Origin: RGIG5612 sp045600845
GTDB taxonomy: Bacteria; Bacillota; Clostridia; Lachnospirales; Lachnospiraceae
Assembly: GCA_045600845.1 (NCBI GenBank)
Contig: JAZRYR010000051.1
Location: 1-64,000 of the forward strand
Reading direction: 5' to 3'
DNA: 64,000 nt
Notes under the pieces: model-generated
What the model saw: the letters and a program-made list of their open reading frames with translations, nothing else
What the model was told of the DNA's origin: nothing
Database searches by the model: none
Program-made: the position numbers and the translations under genes
Part shown: in pieces, positions 53,242-62,118 of the stretch
Position numbering within the stretch: position 1 is the stretch's first letter
Layout of the letters: each line of letters starts with the position of its first letter

Positions 53242-55056
53242 ATGAAAAGAGAAACAAGAAACAACTATAATCCAACAAAATATAGAGACGAAGAGTACTT
53301 TGAGAGAGTATCCCGCCGGAAAAAAATCCTGGAGCAGGAACCAAGAAAAAAAAGACCGGATAAAACCCGATCCTATAAAGAGGAGAAGGCCTATTACGAG
53401 AACAGTAGAAAATCCCATGCTTACGGAGGACTGTATGAGCGGAACGAAGAAGAACGTCCGGTACGTTCTTCCCGTACCGAAAGAGCTCTTCAGGCGGATA
53501 TGAGTCCCCGCCAGGAAAGACGCTTCCGTCAGGAACAGGAGTATCGGAGGGAACGAGCTTCCCGTCAGGAACAGGAGTATCGGAGGGAACGAGCTTCCCG
53601 ACCGGAGCAGGAATACCGGAGGGAACGAGCTTCCCGACCGGAGCAGGAGTACCGGAGGGAACGAGCTTCCCGACCGGAGCAGGAGTACCGGAGGGAACGA
53701 GCTTCCCGTCAGGAGCAGGAGTATCGGAGGGAACGAGCTTCTCGTCAGGAGCAGGAGTACCGAAGGGAACGTACTTCCCGACCGGAATATCGGTCTTATG
53801 AAGCGCAGGAGGAGCGGGGAAAACAATATTATCAAAAAGAACGAGCAAGGAAAGCGAAAAGAAACCTTGATAAACGGAAACCGAAGAAAAAAGCCGGAAC
53901 AGTTAAAAAAATATTCATAGGTATTCTGATCTTTCTTATACTGCTGATAATCGGAGCGGGCGTTGTCTGGTTCAGCCCGGAACTGAAGACAAAGGCCATT
54001 AAAGCGGCTTTAAAATCGCCTTTTGGACCGAAATTAGTGAATTCGATTATCGGAGAAAATTACGAGGCCTACGTCCATGATACGAATTTTAAAGAATCCG
54101 GAATACGGATGAATGACGGAGCAGCGACGCCGGAGGGAAATATAACAATAGCCCTTTTTGGTGTAGATGCAAGAGCAGAAGACCTCACCATAGGAACCAA
54201 TGCGGATTCCATGATTATTGTTAATATTGACCCGGAGGGGAATATCCGGATGGGTTCCATTTTCCGGGATACCTACCTGATGACCCGCGGAAGCGATGGA
54301 GACGAAGTAATTTCCAAAGCAAATTCCGCATATTTCCGAGGCGGACCTTTAGGTGCCGTTAATATGCTGAATGAAAACTGGGATATGGCAATTACCGATT
54401 ATGTAGTAGTAAATTTCAGCGGTCTTACCAATATTATTGATCTTTTAGGCGGATTGAGATTAAAAGTAACGGCGGAAGAAAGAGACGAGCTGAATTACCA
54501 TATGTATGAACAGGACGCGTACGCGGGCAAAGAATATGTGCCATTGGAAATGTATGGAGATGATGTGGTGCTGACGGGATCACAGGCCACTGCCTTCAGC
54601 CGGTTAAGAAGTGTAAATTTTGAATCACCGGAGGATGGAAATACCTATACCGATGACTATGGAAGAACGGCCCGACAGCGTTATGTTCTGACCCAGCTTC
54701 TGGATCAGGCCAGAGAACAAGGCATGCTTCATCTTTTAGGCCTGATGAACGAACTGTTTGAAGCAAATTCCGGAGAGAGTAAGTTTATCCAGACTTCTCT
54801 GGATATAAAAGAACTGACGACTCTGGCGGCTCAGGGATTTGACATGAACATGGATGGCGCTGCGGCATTTCCGGATATTGAGTATCAGTATAATGCCATA
54901 TTGGATTCCGGTGATAGTATTGTTGCAGATACGTTGGAAGAAAATGTCGTTCTGCTGCATCAGTTCCTGTATAAAATCAGTGATTATACCCCGACGGCAG
55001 ATCTGGTAAATCTGGCAGACAGAATCCGGAATGAAGTCGCAAGACAGATTAATTGA
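53242..55056 (+). CDS. LCP-family (LytR-CpsA-Psr) polymer-attachment enzyme with repeat-bearing N-terminus
   Basis: 604 residues. About 220 cytoplasmic residues, very basic and rich in Arg, Glu, Gln and Tyr, contain seven 12-residue repeats at 96-179; a single transmembrane helix follows (about 224-244). The outer LCP domain shows IALFGVDAR, DSMIIVNIDP, GSIFRDTYLM, KANSAYF and the TARQRYVLTQLL Arg pair that binds polyprenyl phosphate. Such enzymes transfer the finished polymer from lipid carrier to peptidoglycan. Last gene of the polysaccharide operon. ATG follows the GT8 stop directly, so coupling is likely. Confidence 0.92.
   Translation: MKRETRNNYNPTKYRDEEYFERVSRRKKILEQEPRKKRPDKTRSYKEEKAYYENSRKSHAYGGLYERNEEERPVRSSRTERALQADMSPRQERRFRQEQEYRRERASRQEQEYRRERASRPEQEYRRERASRPEQEYRRERASRPEQEYRRERASRQEQEYRRERASRQEQEYRRERTSRPEYRSYEAQEERGKQYYQKERARKAKRNLDKRKPKKKAGTVKKIFIGILIFLILLIIGAGVVWFSPELKTKAIKAALKSPFGPKLVNSIIGENYEAYVHDTNFKESGIRMNDGAATPEGNITIALFGVDARAEDLTIGTNADSMIIVNIDPEGNIRMGSIFRDTYLMTRGSDGDEVISKANSAYFRGGPLGAVNMLNENWDMAITDYVVVNFSGLTNIIDLLGGLRLKVTAEERDELNYHMYEQDAYAGKEYVPLEMYGDDVVLTGSQATAFSRLRSVNFESPEDGNTYTDDYGRTARQRYVLTQLLDQAREQGMLHLLGLMNELFEANSGESKFIQTSLDIKELTTLAAQGFDMNMDGAAAFPDIEYQYNAILDSGDSIVADTLEENVVLLHQFLYKISDYTPTADLVNLADRIRNEVARQIN
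53527..53778 (+). repeat. 36-bp minisatellite in the LCP gene, seven units
   Basis: Units begin at 53527, 53563, 53599, 53635, 53671, 53707 and 53743, then a partial eighth unit. Each codes for 12 residues of the form R-(Q or P)-EQEYRRERAS. Units differ by a few bases (CGTCAG versus CGACCG, TAT versus TAC), so the array is recent but not freshly made. The period keeps the frame, so copy number can vary without breaking the gene. The same array makes long ORFs on the other strand. Confidence 0.95.
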
Positions 55057-55103
55057 GTTCAAAAATTGAACATATTCGTATCACAAAAACAACACATTTA
55101 AAC

Positions 55104-55152
55104 CTTATTTTGAAGTAAAAATAAGACATATTTTGCTTGTTTTAAGCAAAAT
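55104..55152. promoter_or_regulatory. Two adjacent AT-rich palindromes before htrA
   Basis: CTTATTTT/AAAATAAG around a 6-base loop (55104-55125) and ATTTTGCTT/AAGCAAAAT around a 5-base loop (55130-55152) lie between the LCP stop and the htrA start. Arms are perfect. They could be operators for a stress regulator or a weak terminator of the polysaccharide operon; T-runs after them are short. The promoter of htrA must lie in or near this 117-base gap. Confidence 0.45.
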
Positions 55153-55173
55153 TAAAGACGAGGAGGCATTGAA

Positions 55174-56658
55174 ATGCAGGACGAAAGAGATCTGCAGATA
55201 CCAGACATCGAACGTGCAGAGGTATCAGAAGATTATTCGGAAAATGGTTATCCGGAAGAATTTATTGAAAACGAAACAAAAATAGGGGATGAGTTATTTC
55301 CAGAGGGTATCAAAGAGGATTTTGATAATTATGAACAGATGAATCCGCAAGGAAACCGGGAAATTCCACGATGGAATCCGAATCCGGAGGAGCATCATCC
55401 GGCCCCGCAGCCTCCAAAGAAAAAGAAAGGTAAATATGTTATCGCCATTATAGCCGCAGCATTGGTTGTAGCCGCAGCAATTTTCCTTGGCGTTTTTTTC
55501 GGTGTGCGTTATATCCATAAGATGGAAATAAAAAAAGTTCAGGTCCAGACGGAGGAGAATGCCGGCACAGCGAAAATTTCCACTTCCACGCCACAATCCG
55601 GACAGAATCTTACTTCTTCCAAAGGCTATGTCCTTACGGATGTATCTGGAGTCGTCGATGATGTTCTTCCTTCCGTTGTATCCATTACTTCAAGAAGCTT
55701 AGTAGATACCTACCCGGATTATTTCAGTTTCTTCTTTGGAAACCGAAATTCCAACAGCTCCGGAGAGAAGAAAGAAATAGAAAGCGGACTGGGATCTGGA
55801 ACAATCATTTCCCAGAATGACAGCGAACTGTTGATTCTTACCAGCTATCATGTTGTAGCGAATTGTTCTTCTCTTTACGTAACTTTCATGGATGATAATT
55901 CTGTCGATGGTTATGTTAAGAGCGCGGACGAAGGAAAAGATATTGCCATTGTTGCCGTTCCTCTTTCTGACATTTCCGAAGAAACATTGAATTATGTTAA
56001 AATCGCTACATTATCGCTGGAACAGCCGAGCGTAGGAGAAGGCGTTATCGTAATTGGAAATGCCTTAGGTTATGGTATGAGTGTAACTACCGGTATTGTA
56101 AGTGCGACCAACCGAGAACTTAACGTAAATGGAAAGACTTTGGATGTTATGCAGACCGATGCGGCAATCAATGAAGGAAATTCCGGTGGATGTGTATTGA
56201 ATGCCAATGGTGAAGTAATTGGAATCAGTGAAGCAAAGATTATAGTTACTTCCGTAGAAGGAATGTGTTATGCTATCCCAATCTATGATAATACAGAACG
56301 GATTCAGAATCTGTTGAACGTAGAAAACGACGGTGAAGAGTTTCTCCCGGCTCAGGGTGCCTATCTTGGAATTCAGGGAAGAGATATTGATGACTTTAAT
56401 GCAGAAAAGTATGGTATGCCTAAAGGCGTATATGTTGCAGGAACCATCCGCGGAGGCGGCGCAGAACAGGCAGGAATTTCTAAGGGCGACATTATTATCT
56501 CCATGGATGATAAGTCAACAACAACCATGACGGATCTGCAGAATGCACTGGCAATGTATAATCCGGGAGATGTTGTTGTAGTAACGATCATGCGGGAAGG
56601 AAATTCCGGCTATGAAGAAATACAGCTTGACGTAACCTTGACAGAGGTACTAAGCTAA
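55174..56658 (+). CDS. HtrA-like membrane-anchored serine protease (S1C)
   Basis: 494 residues with GAGGAGG before the ATG. A cytoplasmic acidic/proline-rich tail (about 1-88), one transmembrane helix (about 90-112), a trypsin-like domain with His226 (SYHVVA), Asp256 (KDIAIV) and Ser337 (GNSGG), then one PDZ domain (about 385-490; GGGAEQAGISKGDII). Degrades misfolded proteins at the outer face of the membrane. Located after the polysaccharide operon and 35 bases before a ClpX gene, so the two may be co-expressed for envelope stress. Confidence 0.94.
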   Translation: MQDERDLQIPDIERAEVSEDYSENGYPEEFIENETKIGDELFPEGIKEDFDNYEQMNPQGNREIPRWNPNPEEHHPAPQPPKKKKGKYVIAIIAAALVVAAAIFLGVFFGVRYIHKMEIKKVQVQTEENAGTAKISTSTPQSGQNLTSSKGYVLTDVSGVVDDVLPSVVSITSRSLVDTYPDYFSFFFGNRNSNSSGEKKEIESGLGSGTIISQNDSELLILTSYHVVANCSSLYVTFMDDNSVDGYVKSADEGKDIAIVAVPLSDISEETLNYVKIATLSLEQPSVGEGVIVIGNALGYGMSVTTGIVSATNRELNVNGKTLDVMQTDAAINEGNSGGCVLNANGEVIGISEAKIIVTSVEGMCYAIPIYDNTERIQNLLNVENDGEEFLPAQGAYLGIQGRDIDDFNAEKYGMPKGVYVAGTIRGGGAEQAGISKGDIIISMDDKSTTTMTDLQNALAMYNPGDVVVVTIMREGNSGYEEIQLDVTLTEVLS

Positions 56659-56693
56659 TAGCCTGGCGTTTTAGAAAAGGTGAGTTATATTAC

Positions 56694-58235
56694 ATGACAG
56701 ACGAAAATAATAACAATAATATTGACAATCATAAGGATGAACGGGAACACGTTTGTTACATGTGCCACAGAACGGAGAGCCGTACCGGTAAAATGCTCCG
56801 TATGCCGGGCAATATGTATGTTTGCGTAGATTGCATTCAGAGGACCATTGATTCTATCGGGTCCTCTGGATTTGATTTTAGTAATTTAGGATTGAACGGT
56901 GGACTCCCTCCGTTTATGGGTATGCCAATTGGCGGAAATAATGATACGGAAGAGATGCTGGATGCTCCGGAACAGGGAGTGCTGACCGGAGAAATCGTAA
57001 ATGAAGACGGAGAAATAGAAGGAACAGAAGAACCTAAAACAGGAAAGCAGGAACCACCGAAAAGAGGGATTCCGAATATCAGTTTTATAAATTTAAGTGA
57101 CCTTCAGCAAGGCTTCGGAAAACGCCAGCAGATTAAGAAAAAAACGGAAAGAACCGGACCCTTAGTGGATCCGGATAAGGTCCTGCCTCCTCATAAATTA
57201 AAAGAAAAACTGGATGAGTACGTAGTTGGTCAGGAGCGGGCAAAAAAAGCCATTTCTGTTGCCGTATATAATCATTACAAGCGAATTCTGGCAGGAGATA
57301 AAATCGATAATTCCGATGGTATAGAGATTGAAAAATCCAATATGCTGCTGATTGGCCCGACGGGCTGTGGAAAAACCTATATTGTTAAAACTCTGGCAAA
57401 AATGTTGGATGTTCCTTTGGCCATTACGGATGCGACTTCCCTTACGGAGGCCGGATATATCGGTGATGATATTGAAAGCGTTTTATCCAAACTTCTAGCT
57501 GCCGCAGATAATGATGTAGAACGTGCGGAGATTGGTATCGTATTTATTGATGAAATTGATAAAATTGCCAAGAAGAACAGTAATCGGGGTCGTGATGTCA
57601 GCGGAGAATCGGTACAGCAGGGTCTGTTGAAGCTTTTGGAAGGCAGTGAGGTAGAAGTACCGGTAGGTGCCAGCAGCAAAAATGCCATGGTTCCACTGGC
57701 GACCATCAATACAAAAAATATTCTGTTCATCTGCGGTGGAGCTTTTCCGGAATTGGAAGGCATCATCCGAAACCGGCTGCGTGAAAATTCCTCTATTGGA
57801 TTTAATGCGGAACTGAAAGATAAATATGATAATGACAAGAATGTTTTAGACCATGTGGACATGGAAGACTTAAGGGAATTCGGAATGATTCCGGAATTCC
57901 TGGGACGACTTCCTATGGTGGTAACCTTACAGGGATTAACCGGTGAAATGCTTGTAAAGGTATTGAAGGAGCCGAAGAATGCGATTCTGAAACAATACCA
58001 GAAGCTTTTGGAACTGGATGAAGTAAAATTGGAATTTGAAGATGATGCACTCCTGGTATTAACGGAGAGAGCAGCAAAGCGCCAGATCGGCGCCCGGGGA
58101 TTAAGATCCATCATTGAAGAAATCATGCTGGATATCATGTATGAAATTCCAAAAGATGATAGTATAGGAAAGGTAGTCATTACCAAAGATTATATCGAAA
58201 ATCATGGTTCACCAAGAATTGAGCTTAGAGGTTGA
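56694..58235 (+). CDS. clpX: ClpX-type AAA+ unfoldase with extended linker
   Basis: 513 residues, longer than the usual 410-430. N-terminal zinc domain with C-X2-C (CYMC) and CVDC, then about 100 extra residues rich in Gly, Phe, Pro and Glu (NLGLNGGLPPFMGM and an acidic stretch), then the AAA+ core: Walker A GPTGCGKT at 221-228, Walker B FIDEID at 284-289, and the ClpP-docking IGF tripeptide at 368-370. It should feed substrates to ClpP. No clpP or tig is adjacent, so this may be a second ClpX paralogue. Ribosome site AAAGGTGAG. Its stop codon lies inside the tRNA-Arg promoter. Confidence 0.9.
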   Translation: MTDENNNNNIDNHKDEREHVCYMCHRTESRTGKMLRMPGNMYVCVDCIQRTIDSIGSSGFDFSNLGLNGGLPPFMGMPIGGNNDTEEMLDAPEQGVLTGEIVNEDGEIEGTEEPKTGKQEPPKRGIPNISFINLSDLQQGFGKRQQIKKKTERTGPLVDPDKVLPPHKLKEKLDEYVVGQERAKKAISVAVYNHYKRILAGDKIDNSDGIEIEKSNMLLIGPTGCGKTYIVKTLAKMLDVPLAITDATSLTEAGYIGDDIESVLSKLLAAADNDVERAEIGIVFIDEIDKIAKKNSNRGRDVSGESVQQGLLKLLEGSEVEVPVGASSKNAMVPLATINTKNILFICGGAFPELEGIIRNRLRENSSIGFNAELKDKYDNDKNVLDHVDMEDLREFGMIPEFLGRLPMVVTLQGLTGEMLVKVLKEPKNAILKQYQKLLELDEVKLEFEDDALLVLTERAAKRQIGARGLRSIIEEIMLDIMYEIPKDDSIGKVVITKDYIENHGSPRIELRG

Positions 58236-58260
58236 CAAGGAGTAGCTATCGTTGTAGAAT
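58232..58260 (+). promoter_or_regulatory. Promoter of tRNA-Arg, overlapping the clpX stop codon
   Basis: A consensus TTGACA (58232-58237), 17-base spacer and TAGAAT (58255-58260). The TGA of clpX is within the -35 box. The tRNA starts 17 bases after the -10 box. Confidence 0.8.
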
Positions 58261-58276
58261 ACCCCTTGCGTGATAA

Positions 58277-58350
58277 GTGCATTTAGCTCAGCTGGATAGA
58301 GCGTCTGGCTACGGACCAGAAGGTCGGGGGTTCGAATCCTCTAATGCACG
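58277..58350 (+). tRNA. tRNA-Arg (anticodon ACG)
   Basis: 74 bases. Acceptor arms GTGCATT and AATGCAC pair fully; D arm AGCTCAGCTGGATAGAGC; anticodon stem CTGGC/ACCAG around loop CTACGGA-type with ACG; T loop TTCGAAT with a stem containing two G-U pairs. No CCA is encoded. The A at the first anticodon position would be changed to inosine by TadA. Confidence 0.95.
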
Positions 58351-58352
58351 TG

Positions 58353-58386
58353 GAGCCCTTCGGTAATCGGAGGGCTCATATTTTTT
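58353..58386 (+). terminator. Terminator of tRNA-Arg
   Basis: GAGCCCT (58353-58359) pairs with AGGGCTC (58371-58377) and is followed by a T-run to 58386. It begins three bases after the tRNA end. Confidence 0.9.
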
Positions 58387-58431
58387 AAGTAAGCAAGTCA
58401 GAAAGTATCATAGGTTTTTTAGGATTATTCC

Positions 58432-58998
58432 ATGGGAAAAGTTGAATTTTTAGCAATATTAAGAGGTCAGATGACCGGACGTATCCCGACGGGAGAAGTG
58501 AACTCTCAGTTGGAGTATTATAGCACCTATATTGATAGTCAGGTTGCGAAGGGAATCCGTGAAGAAGCAGCTGTGGAGGAATTAGGTGATCCAAGACTGA
58601 TTGCCAAGACCCTGATTGAATCGACAAACCGGGCGGCAGAAGCTGCAGGATATGATGGACTGTATCGGAAAAGCACGGACAGCTATGATGATTCCGATGG
58701 AATAAATACCGGAGAGTTTGGAAGAAGTTCTACCGGTGATAGTTCCCAATATTCCGGCAATTATTCGAGACAGAGCGGAAACGCTTATAATGGAACGACA
58801 GGAAGCCGGGGAACGGGAAATTCTACGAAAAGTTTCGGTATCGGCTGTGGCGGACTTTCGATTGGAATTATCATCGCTATAGTAATTCTCCTTCTCGTGG
58901 CGATATCCCTGATTCGGTTCACGTTCTGGGCTTTTCCGGGAGTTCTCATTGTAATCGGAATAATTTTTTTGGTTCGTTATCTGGGTCGCCGAAAGTAG
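58432..58998 (+). CDS. HAAS/DUF1700-like membrane protein
   Basis: 188 residues. The N-terminal 65 residues (FLAILRGQMTGRIPTGEV, VEELGDPRLIAKTLIES) fit the HAAS helical domain of DUF1700-type proteins, which usually work with PadR regulators; none is adjacent. A Ser/Gly/Tyr/Asn-rich linker (about 75-130) leads to two hydrophobic helices (about 143-163 and 165-183). No strong ribosome site; ATG 58432 follows ATTCC. Function unknown. Confidence 0.75.
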   Translation: MGKVEFLAILRGQMTGRIPTGEVNSQLEYYSTYIDSQVAKGIREEAAVEELGDPRLIAKTLIESTNRAAEAAGYDGLYRKSTDSYDDSDGINTGEFGRSSTGDSSQYSGNYSRQSGNAYNGTTGSRGTGNSTKSFGIGCGGLSIGIIIAIVILLLVAISLIRFTFWAFPGVLIVIGIIFLVRYLGRRK

Positions 58999-59026
58999 CG
59001 ACCCTTCTTTGTGCCAGCAAAGAAGA
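58983..59026 (+). other. Two consecutive hairpins at the end of the HAAS gene
   Basis: GGGTCGC/GCGACCC (58983-59004) spans the stop codon; CTTCTTTG/CAAAGAAG (59005 to about 59026) follows at once. The first is followed by TTCTTT and could act as a weak terminator ahead of the stronger one at 59071. Confidence 0.5.
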
Positions 59027-59070
59027 AAACGCATCAGGATATTCACCTTTTATTCCATATTTGGGAAAGT

Positions 59071-59097
59071 AAAAAGCTGGCGAGACGCCAGCTTTTT
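59071..59097. terminator. Strong bidirectional-type terminator
   Basis: A 12-bp perfect stem (AAAAAGCTGGCG with CGCCAGCTTTTT) around AGA. T-run on the right and A-run on the left, so it can work on both strands; here it mainly ends the HAAS gene transcript. Confidence 0.88.
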
Positions 59098-59253
59098 GAG
59101 GGGAGTATAAATAAATAATAAGGGGTTATTAATGAATGACCTTGTCATTCTCCTACAGTCTATACAATTAATTGTAAAAATGCAATAACAATTTTAACAA
59201 AATATTAAGACTTATTTTATGCATAATAGAGTATAATGAAAAAAGGTGATAAT

Positions 59254-60387
59254 ATGTTATTTGAAGCAGTTGCACCATGCCATTTTGGTTTGGAAGCCGT
59301 ATTAAAAAAAGAAATTATAGATCTTGGATATGAAATACAAAAGGTGGAAGATGGAAGAGTCACCTTCCTTTGTGATGAAGAAGGAATTATCCGTGCGAAC
59401 ATTTTTTTAAGAACATGCGAGAGAATCTTATTGAAGACCGGCGAATTTGAGGCAACTACTTTTGATGAATTGTTTGAAAAAACGAAGGCCTTGGAATGGG
59501 AGAAGTATCTTCCGGAAAATGGAAAATTCTGGGTAAAAAAAGCCTCTTCCGTGAATTCGAAATTATTCAGCCCTTCCGATATTCAGCGGATTGTAAAAAA
59601 AGCAATCGTTGAAAAATTGAAATTGAAGTATCACAAAGAATGGTTTGAAGAAACTGGTGCAGAATATCCTTTAAGAGTGTTCATCCATAAAGATAAGGTG
59701 TTGATTACTATCGATACTTCCGGCGAATCTCTTCATAAGAGAGGCTATCGGGCGATTGCCTCCAAGGCTCCGATTTCTGAGACCCTGGCTGCTGCGCTGA
59801 TTCTACTTACTCCTTGGAAGAAAGATCGGATTTTAGTGGATCCCTTCTGCGGCAGTGGCACTTTTGCCATTGAAGCGGCTTTGATGGCGGCAGATATTGC
59901 ACCGGGGATCAATCGGGATTTTGTCTGTCAGGAATGGAGTAATCTCTTTACCAAGAAAAGCTGGTATGAGGCAATTGATGAGGCGCATGATCGGATTCAT
60001 CTGGATATTGAAACGGATATTCAAGGCTATGATATTGACGGAGATGTGATAAAGGTAGCCCGGCATAATGCAAAGGCTGCTGGAGTAGATCAGCTGATTC
60101 ATTTTCAACAGAGAGCGGTAAAGGATTTAAGCCATCCGAAGAAATATGGCTTTCTTATTACCAATCCCCCTTATGGAGAGAGATTGGAAGATAAAAAAGA
60201 TCTTCCGGAGCTTTATAAAACTTTTGGGGAACGTTACCGGATGCTGGATTCCTGGTCGGCGTTTATGATTACTTCCTATGAAGATGCCCAGAAATACTTT
60301 GGGGGAAAAGCAACGAAAAACAGAAAAATTTATAATGGTATGATTAAAACCTATTTTTATCAGTATATGGGACCTAAGCCTCGATGA
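59254..60387 (+). CDS. RlmL/RlmK-type 23S rRNA guanine-N2 methyltransferase (THUMP)
   Basis: 377 residues from ATG 59254 with AAAGGTG before it; an ATG six codons earlier has no site. N-terminal THUMP domain (about 45-155), then a class I methyltransferase with DPFCGSGTFAIE (about 196-207) and NPPY at 304-307, the N2-guanine or amino-methylation motif. Corresponds to YpsC-like proteins. A TATAAT at 59232-59237 suggests a very short leader. Overlaps the next gene by ATGA. Confidence 0.93.
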   Translation: MLFEAVAPCHFGLEAVLKKEIIDLGYEIQKVEDGRVTFLCDEEGIIRANIFLRTCERILLKTGEFEATTFDELFEKTKALEWEKYLPENGKFWVKKASSVNSKLFSPSDIQRIVKKAIVEKLKLKYHKEWFEETGAEYPLRVFIHKDKVLITIDTSGESLHKRGYRAIASKAPISETLAAALILLTPWKKDRILVDPFCGSGTFAIEAALMAADIAPGINRDFVCQEWSNLFTKKSWYEAIDEAHDRIHLDIETDIQGYDIDGDVIKVARHNAKAAGVDQLIHFQQRAVKDLSHPKKYGFLITNPPYGERLEDKKDLPELYKTFGERYRMLDSWSAFMITSYEDAQKYFGGKATKNRKIYNGMIKTYFYQYMGPKPR

Positions 60388-62096
60388 AAAAAATATTTAT
60401 TTCCATTATTTTAACCTTCATAGCGGCTATTATCGTGGTGTTTGGAATCAGTGTTTTTAAACGGTCCGATTATGTAGCAAAAACACAGTCCTCTACGGAA
60501 CTTAACAAAGTCTGGAATGTAGCCTTAGCCAATTATGTCAATGAGAAAGAAGTTGACATTATTGTGGACGGCGAAATCCTGGATAAGACGGTTACTTCCG
60601 GGGTATACCTGAATGATTCCATGGGCGTAATGTTCACAAGAGAAGGAATCCGGGATGCATTTGATTGTTCGGTGAATTTATATGAGGATGCTCTTCTTTC
60701 CATTGAAAAAGGAGAGAATCATGTAGAAATGTATCTGGATAGTAACGAAATGTGGGCAGATGAGGAAGAGGTTATTTTAGACAATCCTGCCATAGTATGG
60801 GATGATCATATTTATGTTCCTGCGGAAGTGGTGGAAAAAGGATTTGGCTATACTTATCAGTGGGACAGTACGAATCTGGCAGCATCTTTTTCCCGGGGAG
60901 AGAATACGACGGATCTGCCGGTCTATTATAGTCTGGCAGATAAGGGAAAAATCAGTGATACAAAAAATCAGGAAAGCTTAGGGGCTTGTTGGGCTTTTGC
61001 GGCTTTAGGCGCAGTGGAAAGTTCTCTTTTACCGGAACAGGAAGAAGATTTTTCTGAGGATCATATGCTGTATAACAGTGGGTTTGGACTGACTCCGGAA
61101 GAAGGTGGAGATTATATTATGTCCATCGCTTATCTGACTTCCTGGAAAGGACCAGTAGCGGAAGAAGAAGATCCTTATGGAGACGGCGAATCGAATCCAG
61201 AATTGGAACCAATCCGACATGTTCAGGAAGTTCAGATGGTGGCAGGAAAAGATTATGACACCATCAAAAAAATGATTTTTAAATATGGCGCAGTGGAAAG
61301 TTCCTTGTATATGAGCCTCCTTGATTCCAGTACAATTGATGACCGGTATTATAACGAATCCTATGCTTCTTATTGTTATCCGGGAAAGACCGAACCGAAT
61401 CATGAAATCATTATTGTCGGATGGGATGACCGTTACCCAAAGGAAAATTTTAATTCTCTTGTAATGAATGATGGTGCTTTTATCTGCCAGAACAGCTGGG
61501 GTTCTCATTTTGGCGATAATGGAATCTTCTACGTATCTTATGAAGATGGGGTTCTGGGTACCTGTAACGAAGTCTATACCCGAATAGAAGACACGGATAA
61601 TTATGATAATATTTATCAATACGACTCCTGCGGATGGATCGGAAGAGTCGGCTTCAATAAAAATCATGCTTATTTTGCCAATGTATATCAGGCGGCGGGA
61701 AATGAAACGTTAAAAGCGGTATCCTTCTATGCCACCGGTCCCGACACTTCCTATGCGGTTTATGTGGATACGGATTATTCTGGGAAGGGAAGTATCCATA
61801 TTTCCGGAGAGCCTTTGGCAAAAGGAAAAGTAAAATACAGCGGCTATTATACGGTGAATCTGGACACGGAGATACCGTTGAATCTGGGACAAAACTTTGC
61901 GGTGATCGTAGAAATCAATACGCCGGGAAGTACCCACCCCATTGCTATGGAAATGAATGCTGATGACATGCGGACGGGAACGGTTGTCTTGGCTGGAAAA
62001 GACAGCTATATCAGTAATGATGGAAAAAACTGGGAAAACACTCAGAAAAATTCCGAATGCAATGTATGCCTGAAGGCGTTTACAGTTGGAAGATAG
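60384..62096 (+). CDS. Secreted/anchored papain-like (C1A) cysteine protease
   Basis: 570 residues. Signal-anchor helix at about 3-22, then a domain of about 140 residues that resembles a copper-amine-oxidase N-terminal (stalk) domain (VDGEILDKTV, DDHIYVPAEVV). The C1A core has the oxyanion Gln196, Cys202 in LGACWAFA, His340 in NHEIIIVGW and Asn370 in QNSWGSHFG, so the catalytic set is complete. A C-terminal beta-rich domain (about 405-565) fits the lectin-like domain paired with such peptidases. Outer-surface protease of unknown target. ATGA overlap with the rRNA methyltransferase gene. Confidence 0.92.
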   Translation: MKKIFISIILTFIAAIIVVFGISVFKRSDYVAKTQSSTELNKVWNVALANYVNEKEVDIIVDGEILDKTVTSGVYLNDSMGVMFTREGIRDAFDCSVNLYEDALLSIEKGENHVEMYLDSNEMWADEEEVILDNPAIVWDDHIYVPAEVVEKGFGYTYQWDSTNLAASFSRGENTTDLPVYYSLADKGKISDTKNQESLGACWAFAALGAVESSLLPEQEEDFSEDHMLYNSGFGLTPEEGGDYIMSIAYLTSWKGPVAEEEDPYGDGESNPELEPIRHVQEVQMVAGKDYDTIKKMIFKYGAVESSLYMSLLDSSTIDDRYYNESYASYCYPGKTEPNHEIIIVGWDDRYPKENFNSLVMNDGAFICQNSWGSHFGDNGIFYVSYEDGVLGTCNEVYTRIEDTDNYDNIYQYDSCGWIGRVGFNKNHAYFANVYQAAGNETLKAVSFYATGPDTSYAVYVDTDYSGKGSIHISGEPLAKGKVKYSGYYTVNLDTEIPLNLGQNFAVIVEINTPGSTHPIAMEMNADDMRTGTVVLAGKDSYISNDGKNWENTQKNSECNVCLKAFTVGR

Positions 62097-62118
62097 AAGA
62101 AATAAAGGCGGTAGAAAA

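Noticed and set aside
53107..53848. Two long minus-strand ORFs (about 220-240 codons) opposite the LCP gene
   Set aside because: The long frames result from the 36-bp repeat, which lacks stops in those frames; the plus strand codes a clear LCP protein.
57377..58186. 269-codon minus-strand ORF inside clpX
   Set aside because: Shadow of the conserved AAA+ core; no ribosome site, no recognisable domain.
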